Under the pieces are notes generated by a model that had not been told where the DNA came from, did no database searches, and saw only the letters and a list, made by a program, of their open reading frames with translations. The position numbers were made by a program, and so were the translations under genes. A stretch of 64,000 nucleotides of DNA from Tenericutes bacterium HGW-Tenericutes-1 (GTDB lineage Bacteria; Bacillota_I; Bacilli_A; Izemoplasmatales; Hujiaoplasmataceae): NCBI GenBank assembly GCA_002839155.1, contig PGXM01000004.1, forward strand, positions 186,001 to 250,000, written 5' to 3'. Positions within the stretch are counted from its first letter, which is position 1. Each line of letters opens with the position of its first letter. Positions 8,462-16,939 of the stretch are shown piece after piece.

Positions 8462-9325
8462 ATGTATGATGTTTTAGTTGTAGGTGGCGGCCCTGCTGGT
8501 ATTTCAGCGGCGGTCTATTTACAACGTTTTAAATTAAAAGTCATCGTCATCGCCAAAGACTATGGAGCACTTGGGCAAACGACCCATATCGAGAATTATT
8601 ATGGTTTTGAAGCTCCTATTACTGGAAAACAGTTAGTAGAGTCTGGATTTGCACAAGCAAGAAGATTAGGCGTTGAAGTCAATGTTGGTGAAGAAGTTCT
8701 TGCGATTAATGGGTCTGAACCTTTTATCGTAAAGACAAACATCAAAGAATATCATGCAAAAGTTGTTTTATTAGCGACTGGAATGAGTCGCCCCAGTTTA
8801 AGGGTCAAAGGATTTACAACCCTTCAAGGCAAGGGTATTTCTTTCTGCGGAATTTGTGATGGATTCCTGTACCGAAATAAAAGAATCGGTTTGGTCGGAT
8901 CTGGGGATTTCATGCTTGAAGAACTCGATGTTTTAAAGAACTTCAGTAAAAATATTACAATCTTCACCCATGGTGAGCCACTAAAAGTTGATGTTAAGGA
9001 ATTCGCTGTAATCACTGAACCCATCATTGAACTATTAGGGCCAGAAACCTTAACGGGTTTAAAAACGTCAAATCATCAATATGAACTTGATGCATTATTT
9101 ATCGCAGCCGGAACCCCATCTGCCTCTGATTTTGCTATGAGAATGGGGGCGTTCGTCAATCCAAAAAATGAAATTGAAGTTAGTCCAACATTTTCAACAA
9201 ACATCCCTGGCTTATACGCTGCTGGAGACTGTACTGGTGGGTTGCTTCAAATCTCAAAAGCGGTTCGCGATGGAGCTGAAGCTTCACTAGCCATTAATAA
9301 ATACTTAAAAACAAAGACGTCTTGA
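8462..9325 (+). CDS. thioredoxin reductase-like flavoprotein without clear NADPH motif
   Basis: 287 residues, shorter than the roughly 310 of NADPH-dependent TrxB. FAD-binding GGGPAGISAAVYLQR at the N-terminus and GLYAAGDCTGGLLQ at the C-terminus are typical. The redox pair is CGIC (Cys129, Cys132). The second dinucleotide site reads VGSGDFMLEE instead of GGGDSAxEEA, and the HRRxxxR motif that grips the NADPH phosphate is absent after the following strand. These losses are known from ferredoxin-dependent flavin thioredoxin reductases of clostridia. The electron donor here is therefore uncertain: ferredoxin, NADH or another. Directly follows trxA and ends in a hairpin terminator. Confidence 0.85.
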   Translation: MYDVLVVGGGPAGISAAVYLQRFKLKVIVIAKDYGALGQTTHIENYYGFEAPITGKQLVESGFAQARRLGVEVNVGEEVLAINGSEPFIVKTNIKEYHAKVVLLATGMSRPSLRVKGFTTLQGKGISFCGICDGFLYRNKRIGLVGSGDFMLEELDVLKNFSKNITIFTHGEPLKVDVKEFAVITEPIIELLGPETLTGLKTSNHQYELDALFIAAGTPSASDFAMRMGAFVNPKNEIEVSPTFSTNIPGLYAAGDCTGGLLQISKAVRDGAEASLAINKYLKTKTS

Positions 9326-9345
9326 TTATTCAAGCGTCTTTTTCT
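9313..9345 (+). terminator. terminator of trxA operon (first of two)
   Basis: Arms AAAGACG-CTTGA and TCAAG-CGTCTTT with one bulge, overlapping the stop codon of the reductase gene and followed by a T-tract. Confidence 0.85.
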
Positions 9346-9350
9346 TTTTT

Positions 9351-9377
9351 AGGTCTTGTTAAAAAGACCTTTTTTTT
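9351..9377 (+). terminator. second tandem terminator
   Basis: Arms AGGTCTT and AAGACCT around a short loop, followed by eight T residues. It lies just after the first terminator and just before the next promoter. Confidence 0.8.
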
Positions 9378-9378
9378 A

Positions 9379-9387
9379 TGATATAAT
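9379..9387 (+). promoter_or_regulatory. extended -10 promoter of chorismate mutase operon
   Basis: TGATATAAT, 36 bases before the chosen ATG. It lies directly after the tandem terminators, so the aroQ-like operon has its own promoter. Confidence 0.55.
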
Positions 9388-9422
9388 ATTCACACGTATT
9401 ATTTTATGAAGAGGTGCATTAT

Positions 9423-9704
9423 ATGGATGACATAGAAGTATACAGAAAACAAATAGATGATATCGATCAAGAGATGAGAAAACTCTTCATCCAAAGGATG
9501 GAGACGGTTGCTAAAGTTGCAAAATGGAAATCAGTTCATAACTATCCCATCTTTGATCCTTCTCGAGAAGCAGCAATGATAAAAAGCAATATCGAGACAT
9601 TCGAAAGTCCTGAGTTTAAAAAATATTACGAAGAATTTTTAATGTCAATCCTCAAAGTTTCTAAAGAATATCAAATCTATTTACTATCAAGAGGTGTATT
9701 ATGA
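9423..9704 (+). CDS. chorismate mutase, AroQ type (monofunctional)
   Basis: 93 residues, all-alpha AroQ (CM_2) fold. It would convert chorismate to prephenate. Expected active-site positions are present: the N-terminal Arg in YRKQIDDID, the Lys in AKWK, the DPSRE motif and a late Gln in EYQIY. The ORF track starts at GTG 9414; the ATG at 9423 has GAAGAGG seven bases upstream and is preferred. The stop overlaps the start of the aldolase gene (ATGA). No other shikimate-pathway gene is in the window, so a metabolic role cannot be confirmed. Confidence 0.8.
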   Translation: MDDIEVYRKQIDDIDQEMRKLFIQRMETVAKVAKWKSVHNYPIFDPSREAAMIKSNIETFESPEFKKYYEEFLMSILKVSKEYQIYLLSRGVL

Positions 9705-10717
9705 GATATATCGATTTAAGAAGTGACACCGTCACGCTTCCAACCGATGAAATGCGCCTAGCGATGTTTAACGCTGAAGTCGGTGATGACGTTTTCCAAG
9801 ATGATCCAACGCTGAATAAACTCGAGGCACTCGCTGCTCAAATGTTTAAAAAAGAAGCTGCTGTATTTGTTCCTTCAGGAACGTTTTCTAATCAGTTGGC
9901 GCTATTCACCCATACGAAACATGGCGATGAAGTGATCGTAGACCAAAATGCCCATATCGTTATCCATGAATCTGGTGCTTCTTCAATTATTGCAGGAGTT
10001 CAATTATTTACCTTAGAAAGTCATAAAGGACTATGGGATTTAGCTAAATTAGAACGTTCAATCAAAACCAGATCAACGTTTACAGCGGGGACAGCGCTCA
10101 TTTGCGTTGAAAATGCGATTAATGGTAAAGCACTCCCCTTAGAATACATGAAAAATGTATATGAAATCGCTCATAAAAAAATGGTTCCAGTTCATTTAGA
10201 TGGCGCAAGAATCTTTAACGCTGCGACTGCCTTAAAATGTGATGTCTCTGAGATTGCACAATACGCTGATTCCGTATCCGTTTGTTTATCTAAGGGATTA
10301 GCTGCGCCAGTTGGCACTGTTCTAGTTGGCTCAAAGAAATTTGTTGATCGAGCTAGAGATTTAAGAAAACTGATGGGTGGGGGAATGCGCCAAGCAGGAT
10401 TCTTGGCCGCTGCCGGCATTATCGCCTTAGAAAAAATGTCCAAAAGACTTCATATTGACCATGAAAATGCTACCTATTTAGCGACACAACTTGAAACGAT
10501 TGAAGGCATCAAAGTTGATTATTCTGAAAGAGATATCAATATTGTTTTCTTTGACACTGAAGACCCAAGAAGAGAAGGTCTCGATCAATTTTTATTACAA
10601 CACCATGTCAAAATATTACCCTATGAACATCCTTTCCGCTTCGTGACCCATCATGGCATCGATAAAAATGATATCGATACAGTAATCAAGTTGATGAGAG
10701 GGTATTTTTCTCGATGA
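9701..10717 (+). CDS. ltaE: low-specificity L-threonine aldolase
   Basis: 338 residues. PLP enzyme cleaving L-threonine or L-allo-threonine to glycine and acetaldehyde. The N-terminus IDLRSDTVTLPT and GDDVFQDDPT are hallmark motifs; the PLP Lys is in VCLSKGLAAPVG, and HLDGARIFNAA contains the cofactor-binding Asp. Overlaps both neighbours by four bases, so it is the second gene of a tightly coupled four-gene operon. Confidence 0.9.
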   Translation: MRYIDLRSDTVTLPTDEMRLAMFNAEVGDDVFQDDPTLNKLEALAAQMFKKEAAVFVPSGTFSNQLALFTHTKHGDEVIVDQNAHIVIHESGASSIIAGVQLFTLESHKGLWDLAKLERSIKTRSTFTAGTALICVENAINGKALPLEYMKNVYEIAHKKMVPVHLDGARIFNAATALKCDVSEIAQYADSVSVCLSKGLAAPVGTVLVGSKKFVDRARDLRKLMGGGMRQAGFLAAAGIIALEKMSKRLHIDHENATYLATQLETIEGIKVDYSERDINIVFFDTEDPRREGLDQFLLQHHVKILPYEHPFRFVTHHGIDKNDIDTVIKLMRGYFSR

Positions 10718-11232
10718 AAAGACTCTTAACAATTTACCGACAAAAAGATATCAATTTGAACACTAAATCAGTAGTAAGAAGAGTCGCTTATCGAGCAATC
10801 ATTTTTAAAAACAATCAACTTCTCGTTGTAAAATCCCATCGTTATGGCGAAATAAAGTTTCCGGGTGGCGGAAAAGAAAGTCATGAATCTGCTTTTGATG
10901 TCTTATCCCGCGAAGTCATGGAAGAAACCGGTTATCAAATTAAATCAAGAATCATACCGTTTGTCTCCACGATTGAATACGCAAAAGATTTTAAAGGTGA
11001 GTATGATATCTTCATCCAAGACTCCAGATATTATTTTTGTGAAGTCTATGATAAACAAGCTAGCACAGCCTATTCTGGTTATGAAATCGAGTATGGATAT
11101 CATCCCTTCTGGGTGACCCTTGAAGAAGCGATTTCAAACAATGAAAAAGTATCTTCCAATGATTTAATTCCTTGGTTAGAGCGCGATACGACGATGTTCA
11201 AACATTTATATGAAACTAGGTTAAAACCATGA
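10714..11232 (+). CDS. Nudix hydrolase
   Basis: 172 residues. A complete Nudix box is seen (G-x5-E-x7-REV-x-EE-x-GY, beginning GGGKESHE and ending EETGY). It would hydrolyse a nucleoside diphosphate linked to another moiety, using Mg2+. An N-terminal extension of about 25 residues precedes the domain. Start overlaps the aldolase stop and its stop overlaps the pseudouridine synthase start. Substrate unknown; housecleaning of modified nucleotides is one possibility. Confidence 0.85.
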   Translation: MKRLLTIYRQKDINLNTKSVVRRVAYRAIIFKNNQLLVVKSHRYGEIKFPGGGKESHESAFDVLSREVMEETGYQIKSRIIPFVSTIEYAKDFKGEYDIFIQDSRYYFCEVYDKQASTAYSGYEIEYGYHPFWVTLEEAISNNEKVSSNDLIPWLERDTTMFKHLYETRLKP

Positions 11233-11942
11233 GAATCAATGTTTATATTAGTTCAACGGGATACTGTTCACGAAGAGAAGCAGACAGACTTATCCAAGCC
11301 GGCAAAGTCACGATTGATCACTTGCCCGCAATGGTTGGAATGGAAGTTGAAGAAACAAATGTAGTTCGAATCAATGGTGAAATTATTGGTTCAAGACCTA
11401 AAACCATTTACCTTGCCTTCAATAAACCGATTGGCATTATTTCAACGACTGATCAAACCATCAAAAATAATATTATTGATTATATCAAGTATCCAGAACG
11501 AATCTTTCCTATCGGTAGATTAGATAAAGATACGTCTGGATTAATATTACTGACCAATGACGGAATGATTGTCAATGAAATATTAAGAAGCGAAAATAAT
11601 CACGATAAGGAATATATCGTTGAAGTCGATAAACCTTATGATGAAGCATTTATCAAAGCAATGGAGACGGGTGTAGAAATTTACAATCCCGTCCAACATG
11701 AAAAAACACTGACCAAACCATCGATCATTCATAAAATCAATGATAAATCGTTTCGCTTGATTATTACACAAGGCTTAAATCTTCAAATACGAAGAATGTG
11801 TCAAGCTTTAGGATATCGGGTTATAAGTTTAAAACGAATTCGGATTATGAACATCGAATTGGATGAATTGAAAACCGGAGTATGGCGATATTTATCGAAC
11901 GTTGAAGTCGATAACCTACTAAAACGTATTCATAACCGTTAA
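11229..11942 (+). CDS. RsuA/RluB/RluF-family pseudouridine synthase
   Basis: 237 residues. N-terminal S4 RNA-binding domain (RINVYISSTGYCSRREADRLI), then the catalytic domain with PIGRLDKDTSGLILLTNDG holding the catalytic Asp. The C-terminal motif GLNLQIRRMCQALGY resembles the RluF subgroup. It modifies a specific uridine of rRNA. Last gene of the four-gene operon. RluF-like by motif resemblance, but the exact target is not certain. Confidence 0.88.
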   Translation: MRINVYISSTGYCSRREADRLIQAGKVTIDHLPAMVGMEVEETNVVRINGEIIGSRPKTIYLAFNKPIGIISTTDQTIKNNIIDYIKYPERIFPIGRLDKDTSGLILLTNDGMIVNEILRSENNHDKEYIVEVDKPYDEAFIKAMETGVEIYNPVQHEKTLTKPSIIHKINDKSFRLIITQGLNLQIRRMCQALGYRVISLKRIRIMNIELDELKTGVWRYLSNVEVDNLLKRIHNR

Positions 11943-11956
11943 TCACCGGTTTTTAT
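11935..11956 (+). terminator. weak terminator after pseudouridine synthase
   Basis: Five-base-pair stem AACCG/CGGTT, with the first arm inside the last codons, followed by five T residues. Confidence 0.45.
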
Positions 11957-11983
11957 AAATATTGTTTGTGTCTTTTTTAGAGT

Positions 11984-12000
11984 GTGATATAATATCACAT
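11984..12000 (+). promoter_or_regulatory. rnf promoter -10 region with perfect inverted repeat
   Basis: TGTGATA-TAA-TATCACA is a perfect 7-bp inverted repeat that contains an extended -10 (TGATATAAT at 11986). It lies 47-63 bases before the rnfC ATG. The palindrome could be an operator, with half-sites reminiscent of the FNR/CRP or Rex type but with seven rather than six bases between the TGTGA and TCACA cores. Whether a regulator binds is unknown. Confidence 0.5.
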
Positions 12001-12046
12001 GGTATTTTTGAAGTATTTAGAGCATCTCAATAAGGAGGATTATTTC

Positions 12047-13348
12047 ATGATTTTAAGAAAAGCCAAAGGGATTCAAATTGATTGCTATAAACAAATGTCA
12101 AAAGAATCACCTTTGCATGAACATCTCAATCCTCAATTTGTCTATATACCCCTTATTCAACAAACAACAGCTTTAAAACGGACTGTAGAAGTTGGGGACG
12201 ATATTTTGATTGGACAAGTTGTGGCTTTGCGTGAGGGATTTGGTGCGATGCCAATCCATGCTTCAGTCAGCGGAAAAGTATCAGCAATTAAGAAAGTTTG
12301 GCATTGCAGTGGTAAAATGGTTGATGCCATTGAAATCAAAAACGATTTATTACAACGGATGGATGATTCAATCCAACCTGAAGCAGATACGACCCATTTT
12401 ACGCGTGAAGAACTCATAGAAAAAATGAAACAAGCAGGGTTATCTGGTTTAGGCGGCGCAGGCTTCCCAACGTATGTGAAATATCAAACAAAATTACCGA
12501 TTGACGTGGTCATTATCAATGCGGTTGAATGTGAACCTTATTTAACTTGCGATTACATGTTAATCAATGCATATCCTGAAAAACTCTTAAAAGGATTGCA
12601 TTATTTCATGCGTGCAGCGAATGCAAATCGTGGCGTTGTTACTTTCAAATCATACAATACACACGTTAAAGAAGTTTTACAACCTTTATTAGTTAATTAC
12701 CCTGGCATTGAATTAAAAGAAATCAAAGATATTTATCCCGCAGGTTGGGAAAAATATGTCGTTCAACAAGTAACAGGTAAAACCTATGAAGGTCTACCAG
12801 CTGAAGCGGGTGTCATCGTTGATAATTCTGCGACCGCCATGGTTTATGCCGATGTTGTTGAAAAAAATATTCCGCTTATTTCTCGTGTTATTACCATTAC
12901 CGGTGAAGGCGTAAAAAACCCAAGAAACTATTATGTTCCTTTTGGTACTCCAGTGAAAGAATTGATTCAATTATCAGGCGGTTATACGGAAGGTTTAGAT
13001 CCTGCAAAAGCATGGTATATTGCTGGTGGTCCCATGACTGGTCGTGCAATTTTAATTGATGACTTGATTGTTAGTGACACTTTAGGTGCAGTTATCGTTA
13101 AACCAATGCCTGAAGATAAAACACATCCTGAATGTTTAGGCTGTGGTAAATGTGCTGACGTTTGTCCTGTCTTTTTAACACCAACGGAAATTAAAAGAGC
13201 TTATGAAACGAAAGACGTTGAACTCATCAAAAAATTAAACGCTCAAAAATGTATGGCTTGTGGACTTTGCTCTTATGTATGTCCATCCCATATTGAAATT
13301 ACTGATTTTGTTGGTAAGGCTAAAGATTTATTAAGGAAAGGAGCATAA
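12047..13348 (+). CDS. rnfC: electron transport complex subunit RnfC
   Basis: 433 residues from the ATG at 12047, chosen over the ORF-track start at 11999 because AAGGAGG lies eight bases upstream. Peripheral subunit that exchanges electrons with NAD(H). The NADH/FMN-binding glycine loop is GLSGLGGAGFPTYVK; two 4Fe-4S ferredoxin motifs follow near the C-terminus (CLGCGKCADVCP and CMACGLCSYVCP). First gene of the seven-gene rnf cluster, ending three bases before rnfD. The complex moves electrons between ferredoxin and NAD and pumps Na+ or H+. Confidence 0.95.
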   Translation: MILRKAKGIQIDCYKQMSKESPLHEHLNPQFVYIPLIQQTTALKRTVEVGDDILIGQVVALREGFGAMPIHASVSGKVSAIKKVWHCSGKMVDAIEIKNDLLQRMDDSIQPEADTTHFTREELIEKMKQAGLSGLGGAGFPTYVKYQTKLPIDVVIINAVECEPYLTCDYMLINAYPEKLLKGLHYFMRAANANRGVVTFKSYNTHVKEVLQPLLVNYPGIELKEIKDIYPAGWEKYVVQQVTGKTYEGLPAEAGVIVDNSATAMVYADVVEKNIPLISRVITITGEGVKNPRNYYVPFGTPVKELIQLSGGYTEGLDPAKAWYIAGGPMTGRAILIDDLIVSDTLGAVIVKPMPEDKTHPECLGCGKCADVCPVFLTPTEIKRAYETKDVELIKKLNAQKCMACGLCSYVCPSHIEITDFVGKAKDLLRKGA

Positions 13349-13351
13349 AAT

Positions 13352-14542
13352 ATGGCTAGATTTGCAAATGGAAAAGCTCCATTCTTAAGAACCTCTGATG
13401 CAAAGAATTCTGGAACTGGCGTAATCATGAGAGACTTCATGATTGGCTTACTTCCAGTCATCTTATTCGCATGGTACAAAAACGGCATTAAAGTCTTTAT
13501 TGAAGGCAATATTACCTTCCTTGAAATGCTCTATCCGCTAATCTTTATTCTTTTAGGTGGAGTATTATCAACATTATTTGAAGGATTATATTTCTATATC
13601 ACTGATAAGAATGTTCGTAACTTTAAAACTTTAGGACAAAAACTCAAAGTTTCTTACGCAGTTATTCCTGGTTTATTACTCGCTATGGTTGTGCCTATGT
13701 ATACGCCAATTTGGGTATTAATGTTTGGTGCTTTCATGGGAACAATTGTTGGTAAAATGTTATTTGGTGGTTTTGGCAATAACATTTTCAATCCTGCTTT
13801 ACTTGGTTATGTTGCGATTGGTTTTACTATGTTAGGTGTTATTGGAAACGCGGGTGGCGTATTCAATGCCTCTGAAGTCTTAATCGATGCTTATGGTGGT
13901 GCAACCCCTCTTGGAACTTTAGCTGGAACGAAAGTTATTGATTATGATACATTAGTTGCGCCTTATGGTTCATTATGGAATTTCTTATTAGGAACCATTC
14001 CTGGTGCATTAGCAGAAACCGGATCTTTAGCAATTATCATTGCATACATTTGGTTATCTATTCGTAAAGTTATTAAGTGGTTTACACCATTAGTTTATAT
14101 TGGAACTGTCTTTATCCTTTCTTGGTTTATTGGCATGGCAGCAGGAGACGCTGGCATTTGGTTCCCAGTTTATAGCATTTTATCTGGTGGTTTAATGTTT
14201 GGTGCTGTCTTCATGGCCACTGAACCTGTGACGACACCAAGAAACCCACTTGGAAAAGTTGTTTTTGCTTTGTTCTTAGGCGTGTTAACCGTCTTATTTA
14301 GATACATTGGTAATTTACCTGAAGGTGTTGGCACAGCTATTATCGTGATGAATATCTTTACATTGCCAATTGACAAAATGACCGCAATTATTCGTGCTCA
14401 AGGCATCAAAAAATCAACGATTTTTTCTGCCTTAGGCTTAGCAGCTTTCTTACTAATCTTAATGGTTTATGCCATTATTAAAGCTGGAAACGTTTATTCT
14501 GCATTCATCACCTTTGTTCCATTTATTAAGGGGGTGTTTTAA
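13352..14542 (+). CDS. rnfD: electron transport complex subunit RnfD
   Basis: 396 residues, polytopic membrane protein. The covalent-flavin motif GGATPLG places the FMN acceptor at Thr185. Family-typical segments include KMLFGGFGNNIFNPALLGY and ATEPVTTPRNPLG. Part of the ion-pumping core with RnfG, RnfE and RnfA. Starts three bases after rnfC with GGAG upstream. A flavin transferase (ApbE) is needed for FMN attachment but is not in the window. Confidence 0.95.
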   Translation: MARFANGKAPFLRTSDAKNSGTGVIMRDFMIGLLPVILFAWYKNGIKVFIEGNITFLEMLYPLIFILLGGVLSTLFEGLYFYITDKNVRNFKTLGQKLKVSYAVIPGLLLAMVVPMYTPIWVLMFGAFMGTIVGKMLFGGFGNNIFNPALLGYVAIGFTMLGVIGNAGGVFNASEVLIDAYGGATPLGTLAGTKVIDYDTLVAPYGSLWNFLLGTIPGALAETGSLAIIIAYIWLSIRKVIKWFTPLVYIGTVFILSWFIGMAAGDAGIWFPVYSILSGGLMFGAVFMATEPVTTPRNPLGKVVFALFLGVLTVLFRYIGNLPEGVGTAIIVMNIFTLPIDKMTAIIRAQGIKKSTIFSALGLAAFLLILMVYAIIKAGNVYSAFITFVPFIKGVF

Positions 14543-14544
14543 TC

Positions 14545-15714
14545 ATGAAAACATTTTTTAACAAACATGGTCTCATTACCGCACTCGTCTTAATTATCGC
14601 TGTTATCTTCGTAGGTGGCGGATTTTATAGTAACTTCATGACAAATCAAATCGCAGTTCATGAAGAAGAAAATAAGGGTGGAGAACTCAACGCATTATTC
14701 TTAAGCATGTTTACGGGTGCAACAAATGTTGAAGAGTTTGAAACAACTGCTGTTACAAAATCCTATTTCAAACCACTTTCAAATTCAGAAGAATATACGC
14801 CTGTATTAACAGGCAGTTATAAAGTCTTGAACGGTTCTTCTGAAGTTGGTGTTATCTATGTCGTTACAACATTCGGTAAAAATGCGAATTTAACCGTTGC
14901 ATACGGTATTGATTTAGCAAGTGATTCACTCACCCAAATAAAAGTAATTAGCAATGAAGAAACTCCAACTTATTTCGCCAATTTATCAACAAATTTCTAC
15001 ATTCAATTTGTGAATAAATCTTTAGATGATATTGGTTTCTCAATCGACAGCGTTGCTGGTGCTACAATGTCATCAAAAGGGATTGAAACCGGCATGTTTT
15101 ACGCAAGAGAACAATACGCTGCTGATTTTGATTTTACAATTCCTTCGATTGTCATGACCTTAAATTCATTAACATACAATCTCGATCCTACAACATTTGC
15201 AACGAAACCATTTATCGCAGATGTTACTTATGGCGATGAAAATACAAACGTTGTTGTTTATTTGGATTCTAGCTTCACATATGCAGGAATCGTTACTGGA
15301 ACAGAACCAGCAAGTGATGTTCAATCAGGCATTAAGAGTTATGCGTCCGCAAGTGGGCAGGTCGTTACATCAGCGTCATTTGTGAGTTATGACGCAGGTA
15401 CTAGAACTTTAGTTCTAATCTCTAAAGGCTACAACAATACTCCAATTCAAGGAACTTATGTTTTAAATGCAACTTTAGATGGCGTTGAATCATACTCGTT
15501 TATTACAAGCGAATCATATGATAATGAATACAACGGCGGATATAATCATTTGCTTGGTGTTGTTCCTTATGTTGAAAACAACTTATCAGAACAGTTCAAA
15601 AATGGTGAAGTTGAGATTGATGCTATCGCTGGTGCAACCGTTACATCAAATGCCATGAAAAACATGATCAATTTAGTAAAACTCTTCATAGCTGATCAGA
15701 ACGGAGGCGAGTAA
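14545..15714 (+). CDS. double FMN-binding-domain membrane protein in rnf cluster
   Basis: 389 residues: one N-terminal membrane segment (about residues 7-30) and a large extracytoplasmic part with two FMN-binding domains. Each ends in a complete flavinylation motif: DSVAGATMSS (Thr174) and DAIAGATVTS (Thr365). Canonical RnfG has one such domain and about 180-210 residues; that gene follows immediately. This protein is therefore extra to the standard C-D-G-E-A-B set. Spacing of two bases to each neighbour shows it is cotranscribed. It may carry electrons on the outer face of the membrane or replace part of RnfG function. Sequencing error is unlikely, since both domains are intact in one frame. 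Confidence 0.85.
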   Translation: MKTFFNKHGLITALVLIIAVIFVGGGFYSNFMTNQIAVHEEENKGGELNALFLSMFTGATNVEEFETTAVTKSYFKPLSNSEEYTPVLTGSYKVLNGSSEVGVIYVVTTFGKNANLTVAYGIDLASDSLTQIKVISNEETPTYFANLSTNFYIQFVNKSLDDIGFSIDSVAGATMSSKGIETGMFYAREQYAADFDFTIPSIVMTLNSLTYNLDPTTFATKPFIADVTYGDENTNVVVYLDSSFTYAGIVTGTEPASDVQSGIKSYASASGQVVTSASFVSYDAGTRTLVLISKGYNNTPIQGTYVLNATLDGVESYSFITSESYDNEYNGGYNHLLGVVPYVENNLSEQFKNGEVEIDAIAGATVTSNAMKNMINLVKLFIADQNGGE

Positions 15715-15716
15715 TC

Positions 15717-16259
15717 ATGAATAAAGGATTAATCTCTGGTCTCGTCTTACTCGTTATTGGTTTAGTGTGTGGTGTGTTATTAGCATTTGTGAATAGTATT
15801 ACCGCACCTATTATCAAAGATAATGCGGATAAACTCGTTTTAGAATCACTCGGTGAAGTTTACGACGGTGCTTCTAATTACACTTTAGATGAAGTTGAAG
15901 GCAGTAACAACGTCGATAAATTATTCTTCTTAAAAGATAAGACATCAGGCGACACGGTTGCGATTATTTATAGCGTACAAGCAGAAGGTTATCAATCAAC
16001 TATCAGCATGTTAATTGCCGTTGAAGTCAATAGTTCCGATGAATTCGTGGTTGCTGGATACAAAGTCGTCAGCCAAGGCGAAACATCAGGCATTGGTGAT
16101 AAAATCGTTGGTTATGATTTCAATATGGAAAATGAAGTAATCACGAATATGGCTGCGTTTGATGGGGTTGCTGGAGCGTCCTTCTCAACAACGGCTGTTA
16201 GAACGTGTTTTGAAGCAGTAGGAGCTCGAGTGGCAGCTGATTTTGGAGGTGCAAACTAA
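15717..16259 (+). CDS. rnfG: electron transport complex subunit RnfG
   Basis: 180 residues. One N-terminal membrane helix followed by TAPIIKDNADK, typical of RnfG, then an FMN-binding domain with motif DGVAGASFST; the flavin acceptor would be Ser155, a variant of the usual Thr. Carries covalent FMN on the outer side and links RnfD to the rest of the chain. Stop overlaps the rnfE start by one base. Much shorter than the neighbouring double-domain protein, and a better match to the standard subunit. Confidence 0.9.
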   Translation: MNKGLISGLVLLVIGLVCGVLLAFVNSITAPIIKDNADKLVLESLGEVYDGASNYTLDEVEGSNNVDKLFFLKDKTSGDTVAIIYSVQAEGYQSTISMLIAVEVNSSDEFVVAGYKVVSQGETSGIGDKIVGYDFNMENEVITNMAAFDGVAGASFSTTAVRTCFEAVGARVAADFGGAN

Positions 16260-16939
16260 TGAACCAAAAACAAAACTTTTTTAAAGGAATCATTAAAGAA
16301 AATCCTTTATTTGTTACAATTTTAGGAACGTGTCCTTCATTAGCAATTACAACTTCTTTAGAAAATGCCATTGGTATGGGTATTGCAGTTTTCTTTGTCT
16401 TAGTGTTATCAAATTTAATCATTTCTCTCATCACGGTTAATCCTAAAATGAAAGAACTCGTTAAACCAGTTCGTATTCCAGTATATATCGTTGTTATCGC
16501 AACGTTAGTAACCATTGTTGAAATGGTATTACATGCCTTCTTAGTTGATTTATACAATAGTCTTGGCGTTTTCATTCCTTTAATCGTTGTTAACTGTATC
16601 ATTTTGGGAAGAGCAGAAGCTTTTGCCTCTGACAACAAACCATTAGATTCAGTCGTTGACGGCATGGGAATGGCTGTTGGTTATACTTTAGCATTAATGT
16701 CAATTTCGTTCTTCAGAGAATTACTCGGAAGAGGATTAATCACCATTTGGGGTGAAAAATCAGTCAATCCAATTCAACTCAATTTAGTTCCGATTTTTGA
16801 GTTTATTGGTATTGAACCTATTAACATGTTCTTACAACCCGTTGGCGCTTTCTTAACATTCGGATTTATCTTAGCAGTATTAGCCGCAATCGCCAATAAA
16901 AAATCGGCCAAAATGGCAAGTGAGGTGAAACAAGCATGA
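16259..16939 (+). CDS. rnfE: electron transport complex subunit RnfE
   Basis: 226 residues, six-helix membrane subunit. Signature segments are ENPLFVTILGTCPSLAITTS, holding the conserved Cys that binds the membrane 2Fe-2S cluster with RnfA, and NCIILGRAEAFA. Homologous to RnfA with inverted topology. Overlaps rnfA by four bases. Confidence 0.95.
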   Translation: MNQKQNFFKGIIKENPLFVTILGTCPSLAITTSLENAIGMGIAVFFVLVLSNLIISLITVNPKMKELVKPVRIPVYIVVIATLVTIVEMVLHAFLVDLYNSLGVFIPLIVVNCIILGRAEAFASDNKPLDSVVDGMGMAVGYTLALMSISFFRELLGRGLITIWGEKSVNPIQLNLVPIFEFIGIEPINMFLQPVGAFLTFGFILAVLAAIANKKSAKMASEVKQA

